From positions 4,650,001 to 4,714,000 of the forward strand of contig OX392529.1 of assembly GCA_947623455.1 (NCBI GenBank): a stretch of DNA of 64,000 bases, written 5' to 3'. The DNA is from Mimachlamys varia (taxonomy: Eukaryota > Mollusca > Bivalvia > Pectinida > Pectinidae). The position numbers were made by a program, and so were the translations under genes. Below the pieces are notes generated by a model. It saw only the letters and a list, made by a program, of their open reading frames with translations, did no database searches and was not told the origin of the DNA. Below, one piece after another: positions 59,649 to 64,000 of the stretch (positions are counted from its first letter, which is position 1; each line of letters starts with the position of its first letter).

Positions 59649-61007
59649 CGAATTTAAATAACATTGACATGTTATCTAGGTCGCTGGGTCCAAAGAAGTC
59701 AAAACCTTCATACAACTGAAATAACAGAAAAACATATGTAACTGGGATTATATTTTGATATATAATGTATATGTTATTTTAATTATTATTCAAGTATGCA
59801 TAGGGTTGTGAGATTTGGTATTTGTTCTGTATTGTCAATGTCCTGTGTATGTCAGCGTATCTGAATTAGCAAAGCCCTGTGTATGTCAGCGTACCTGTAT
59901 ACGTACTGTCCGTGTCACGTGATGTATGTTACCTGTGTTATGTATGTACCGGGTAGGTGTAAGGTAAGAGTGAGTGCAAGTGCCTCGTTTTGGTTTTATA
60001 TGGTCAGTGTCTTTGTGTGAAATTGGCGCGTAATCCATTAGGAGCGGACATTTCACAGTGGACACATTGGAGATTGATTTGAATTGACGTACGGGGAATT
60101 TTAGATAATTGGTATGTACTATATAATGGCTTTTTAATAATTTAAATATAAGCATTATTATTCTTACTTGAATATCTATATATATGTAAGTTAGAATAAT
60201 ATCGATTTGGATAAAATCTTTTCATTGCCATTTTGATTAATATAGATCGTCAATCGTTTTGATGATTAAAGTATTTGAAGATCGTTTTCTTTAGTATCTT
60301 TAGTATATAAATATTTTATTATATTTCAGTTATTATCATACTAGTCCACATAATGTATTGAAGAACAGATAGACTACTTTGTCTTTAGACCCTTGACCCA
60401 TTGTTGGGGTAGGTACATACGTACTTGATGTATTTCGTGTATGATTCTATATTGAACACGTATATATGATTTGTAAAATATTGAATAAATGTAATGTATA
60501 TTGGTATTTGTATAATGGAAATCTGTAGTTCATTATAAAGTGATTGACTATAAAGTAATAGTAAAGCGGTTATCACAACTCTCGTGTAATTTGGATACAT
60601 GTAAAACATATGTATTGTCCATATATGTTGCAACACTTTTTACTAGGTTTTAAGTAGTTTGTATTGTCATTGTAGGGTCGTCATCGTGATCATGAGTGAT
60701 CACTTGACTGACAGATGGTGATTTGCATGATGATATAATAAATGATGAAGCCTCGAAACCGTGTTTGTTACACATAGACAGGATGTTTGGCTGTTAAGGC
60801 CTTCTTTGGGGAAGCTGAACGAAGGTTTTTTTTGGGGGGGGGGGGGGATCCTTGATATACTTTCAATGGCACAGGAGTCAGATATATTCAAAACTGAAAG
60901 TGTTAATTTGAATGACTTAATCGTATATTCTATATCACTTTATGGTTGCAGATATGAGATTGTTATCATGTGAACGATACAGGCCCATTGGGCCTCCTGT
61001 TACTTAC
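59649..61007. other. Intron of gene C, AT-rich
   Basis: Long AT-rich single-copy stretch without a supported gene. It contains a T8G14 run at 60826-60847. Short frames on both strands lack codon bias or splice support. Confidence 0.5.
60826..60847. repeat. T8G14 homopolymer pair
   Basis: Eight T then fourteen G, written C14A8 on the other strand. It could form a G-quadruplex-type structure and is prone to sequencing error. Confidence 0.85.
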
Positions 61008-61102
61008 AACAAGTTCTTGGTTTCCGGAAGCGACAGATGATGTAGGTTATCCCAATAACGCATATCCCGAACCCCAGCAGCGTACCCAGGATCATCCAGT
61101 AC
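61008..61102 (-). CDS. Gene C exon 2, transmembrane segment
   Basis: Minus strand, 95 nt, acceptor ATTACGAATGTTTCAG|G and donor ACTTGTT|GTAAGT, both good. G completes the TT of exon 1 (TTG, Leu); 31 codons begin YWMILGTLLGFGICVIG, a hydrophobic helix of about 20 residues followed by CRFRKPR, the basic stop-transfer flank expected on the cytoplasmic side. One T is left (phase 1), which matches exon 3. This is the best-supported piece of gene C. Confidence 0.7.
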
Positions 61103-61411
61103 CTGAAACATTCGTAATATTATTATATATAAAGGAGAGGAAATTGTACGCTAGACCGGGGTTTAAGTCCAGAATCCACCCAACTCGAGCTATCTGGTCG
61201 CCGACGATCGACCCAGCTCACTTCCGTTACAAATATGATCAACTACAAACCATGCCAATTGTTCATTACCGACCAGAGCGTGTGTAATTGTGATCACATC
61301 GTATCTATATAGACAGATAGACCAGCCAATGTATCTCAAACATACAGACAGTATCAACTAATCCTAAATATCAAACATTTCTATGAAGTTGATTAATTGT
61401 AAGACACTTAC
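61103..61411. other. Intron 1 of gene C
   Basis: 309 bp, non-repetitive, with a GT donor (CCTT|GTAAGTG) and AG acceptor on the minus strand. Nothing else seen. Confidence 0.5.
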
Positions 61412-61438
61412 AAGGTCGGAGACATGGTTAGTCCACTA
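61412..61438 (-). CDS. Gene C exon 1 (start exon or internal micro-exon)
   Basis: Minus strand, 27 nt, acceptor-like GTATAAATGTTCAG|T and strong donor GACCTT|GTAAGTG. An ATG at 61425-61423 in good context (CTAACCATGT) would start the protein MSPTL, directly before the membrane helix; the total would be 132 residues. The frame is also open back to the AG (SGLT before MSPT), so an ectodomain encoded further right is possible; I saw no such exon among the arrays there. Confidence 0.4.
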
Positions 61439-61485
61439 CTGAACATTTATACAGGTCAACTTAGTGTCATCACATTCCGAGGAAA

Positions 61486-61935
61486 TTAGCTGTGGTGTTC
61501 AAGGTAACTAGTTCTGGTGTCCAAGGTAAATAGCTGTGGTGTTCAAGGTAACTAGTTCTGGTGTCCAAGGTAAATAGCTCTGGTGTTCAAGGTAACTAGT
61601 TCTGGTGTCCAAGGTAAATAGCTCTGGTGTTCAAGGTAACTAGTTCTGGTGTCCAAGGTAAATAGCTGTGGTTTTCAATGTAACTAGCTCTTGTGACCAA
61701 GATAACTAGTTCGGGGGTCCAGGGTATTTAGTTTTAATGCCCTTGGTTACTAGCTTTAGTGGCCAAGGTAACTTTGGTATCATAGGTAACCGTCTTAATG
61801 GTGTCCGAGGGTCATAACGGTAGTGTCCCCGGGGTAACGATATCCATTGTGTTCGAAGTAACTGGCTTAGGTGATCGAGGTAACCGTGTATATGGATTTT
61901 GAGATAACTGGCTTTGGTGACCGAGGTTAACTCGC
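61486..61935. repeat. 22/44-bp minisatellite, decaying to the right
   Basis: A 44-bp dimer of two related 22-bp halves: TAGTTCTGGTGTCCAAGGTAA then ATAGCTGTGGTGTTCAAGG-type sequence. Four to five good dimers are followed by copies that grow more diverged (GACCAAGATAAC, GTCCAGGGTA, GTGATCGAGGTAAC). It lies just upstream of gene C exon 1. Confidence 0.85.
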
Positions 61936-62091
61936 CGAGATAGATTCAGTCTCGCCAATGTCTGTGTTTCTGTCGGAGGTGCGTGAACTATTGTAGTTAT
62001 TGAATAACACATGAACCGGTATAACGATCAGACGGAGCCTTCATAGCTCAAAACACTCTTAAATTCCGGATTATCGAATGAAGACTTTCCA

Positions 62092-62783
62092 CCCCGGTGT
62101 ACAGTTTATATCACTCCGTTGTACAGTTTATATCACCCCAGTGTACAGTTAATATCACCCTGGTGTACAGTTAATATCACCCTGGTGTACAGTTTATATC
62201 ACCCGGTGTACAGTTTATATCACTCCGGTGTACAGTTTATATCACCCCGGTGTACAATTTATATCACTCCGGTGTACAGTTTATATCACTCCGGTGTACA
62301 GTTTATATCACTCCGGTGTACAGTTTATATCACCCCAGTGTACAGTTTATATCACTCCGGTGTACAGTTTATATCACCCCGGTGTACAGTTTATATCACC
62401 CCGGTGTACAGTTTATATCACTCCGGTGTACAGTTTATATCACCCGGTGTACAGTTTATATCACCCCGGTGTACAGTTTATATCACTCCGGTGTACAGTT
62501 TATATCACTCCGGTGTACAGTTTATATCACCCCGGTGTACAGTTTATATCACTCCGGTGTACAGTTTATATCACCCGGTGTACAGTTTATATCACTCCGG
62601 TGTACAGTTTATATCACTCCGGTGTACAGTTTATATCACCCTGGTGTACAGTTTATATCACCCGGTGTACAGTTTATATCACCCCGGTGTACAGTTTATA
62701 TCACTCCAGTGTACAGTTTATATCACCCCGGTGTCCAGTTTATATCACCTGGTGTACAGTTTATATCACCCCGGTGTCCAGTT
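62092..62783. repeat. 22-bp minisatellite, about 31 units
   Basis: The unit is GTGTACAGTTTATATCAC plus TCCG or CCCG, with 21-bp versions lacking one C. Open frames of up to 283 codons on plus are artefacts. Confidence 0.96.
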
Positions 62784-63181
62784 AGTGCATTTTGGTGACC
62801 GCTATAACGTTGGGTGCCCAGCGTCTCAAATGGATCATGTGTTGACTAACAAGCGATATCCAATATGTAACACACCTTTATGTACCCGTAATAACGCAGT
62901 CCTGGGATATATCGGACACCTCTCGGACCGTTACCAGTCAATATTGACCGTCTGTGTAAAATGCATGTGACGCGATAGCACGGCCGACTGAGTGTGGCCC
63001 TCCATATCAATGTCAACTGCGCCAATAACTTTCTCTAGTATCCTCGCAATTTTTAAAATCACAATCCAAAATCAATGTGGAGCAGATTGTCCTTACATTG
63101 ATTTCCTATCGGTGAATAAGCGCGCTACTTACACTTAATTAGTCAGTAAAACACTCCTCATTGGTGTCCGTCATGGTCTGC
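62784..63181. other. Unique sequence between arrays
   Basis: A plus-strand frame here (to a TGA near 62970) reads MDHVLTNKRYPICNTPLC and then NNAVLGYIGHLSDRYQ, which is protein-like, but no start, splice site or homologous family supports it. Left unannotated as a gene. Confidence 0.35.
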
Positions 63182-63650
63182 TGATAGAGAGGACAATATA
63201 GGGTCCGGGTTATAGAGTGGACAGTACAGGGTTCGGGTAGTAGAGTGGACAATATAGGGTCCGGGTTATAGAGTGGACATTATAGGGTCCGGGTGATAGA
63301 GTGGACATTATAGGGTCCGGGTTATAGAGTGGACAGTACAGGGTTTGGGTGATAGAGTGGACAGTATAGGGTCCGGGTGATAGAGTTGACAGTATAAGTC
63401 CGGGTGATAGAGAGGACAGTATAGGGTCCGGGTGATAGAGTGGACAGTATAGGGTCCGGGTGGTAGAGTGGACAGTATAGGGTCCGGGTGATAGAGTGGG
63501 CAGTACAGGGTCCGGGTGATAGAGTGGACAGTACAGGGTCCGGGTGATAGAGTGGACAGTATAGGGTCCGGGTGATAGAGTGGACAGTACAGGGTCCGGG
63601 TGATAGAGTGGACAGTACAGGGTCCGGGTAATAGAGCGGACAGTAAAGGT
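63182..63650. repeat. 28-bp minisatellite, about 17 units
   Basis: The unit is GTCCGGGTGATAGAGTGG followed by ACAGTATAGG, with ACAGTACAGG and TTATAGAG variants. Confidence 0.96.
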
Positions 63651-63710
63651 TTCGGTTTCGTCCAGGTGTTTATGATCGAGGTGTGTATTGTCCGGGTGAA
63701 CAATGTCCAT

Positions 63711-63842
63711 GTGTATGTAGCCAGGTGATTAAGACCTAGGTATGTTTTGACCAGGTGTATATTGCCAATGTGTATATTTTCTATATGTATGTGTCCAGGT
63801 GAGTAAGACCTAGGTATGTTTTGACCAGGTGTGTATAATCCA
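63711..63842. repeat. 73-bp direct repeat, two copies
   Basis: AAGACCTAGGTATGTTTTG plus ACCAGGTGT occurs at 63731 and 63804 with related flanks (CCAGGTGATT, CCAGGTGAGT). Confidence 0.85.
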
Positions 63843-63905
63843 GTTTGGTATTACCTGTTTTAACTAAACTCTTTCATTCTATTTACCAAGTCCTCATCTC
63901 CACAG

Positions 63906-64000
63906 CGTATACTGTGTCATCAACATGCTACCCTCAAACTCTCACTGGCCCTTTATTGACCCGACCTACTGTGCCAGCCTTCCATTTCTCCAATATTAAC
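63906..64000 (+). CDS. Possible exon running off the window
   Basis: A strong acceptor (CCAAGTCCTCATCTCCACAG|CG) with a pyrimidine-rich lead from about 63850. With two bases left for the preceding codon, the frame is open to the window end: YTVSSTCYPQTLTG, then PLLTRPTVPAFHFSNIN. A second frame also stays open for 29 codons before a stop. Too short to identify. Confidence 0.3.

Noticed and set aside
62119..62970. 283-codon frame starting in the 22-bp array
   Set aside because: Most of it is array; only the last 60 codons are unique and they have no start or acceptor.

Overview
The window is non-coding-rich animal nuclear DNA, most likely from a mollusc and probably a bivalve. This is an inference from interrupted genes with GT-AG introns, a RING-less B-box/coiled-coil/beta-propeller gene of the kind expanded in bivalves, a tRNA-derived SINE, and the sheer amount of minisatellite DNA. 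There is no bacterial-style gene organisation. More than half of the window is tandem repeat (periods 17 to 58 bp), and nearly all the very long open frames are by-products of repeats whose units lack stop codons.

Layout: (1) 1-3345, a 51-bp satellite split by a 2.3-kb inverted-repeat-bounded mobile element (645-2941) that itself carries a SINE (1699-1913). (2) 3367-44307, a plus-strand gene (gene A) that I reconstruct from nine short exons (37-107 nt, 684 nt in total) whose reading frames join without a phase clash or stop. Its introns are filled with minisatellites: 26 bp (about 390 units), 28, 36 (about 450 units), 17, 55, 32, 22, 36, 35, 20 and 44 bp, followed by a 31-bp array after exon 9. 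I do not recognise the protein. (3) 49767-51320, an intact single-exon CDS for a RING-less TRIM-like protein (gene B) preceded by a 3' splice site in its 5' UTR. (4) 52400-52640, a TATA/E-box motif pair next to a frame broken by stops. (5) 54947-61438, a minus-strand four-exon model (gene C) for a 132-residue single-pass membrane protein; its large intron holds a 58-bp array built on a splice acceptor, a PHD-like retroelement-type fragment and a 27-bp array. (6) 61486-63850, further minisatellites (22/44, 22, 28 bp). (7) 63906-64000, a possible exon running off the window.

The most striking pattern is where the arrays sit. Four large arrays (26, 36, 55 and 32 bp) begin exactly at a splice donor of gene A, and each unit copies the last 7-16 exon bases plus the start of the intron, so that hundreds of CAG|GT junctions are tiled through the introns. 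A fifth (22 bp) also begins at a donor but has lost the GT. The 51-, 28- and 44-bp arrays abut splice acceptors, and on the minus strand the 58-bp array repeats an acceptor with the head of its exon. Minisatellites seeded at exon-intron junctions, with possible consequences for splice-site choice or recursive splicing, are the best candidate here for an undescribed phenomenon. The 36-bp array is special because its unit equals 12 codons and stays in the frame of the preceding exon.

Exon calls are made by eye from splice consensus and frame. They need RNA support.
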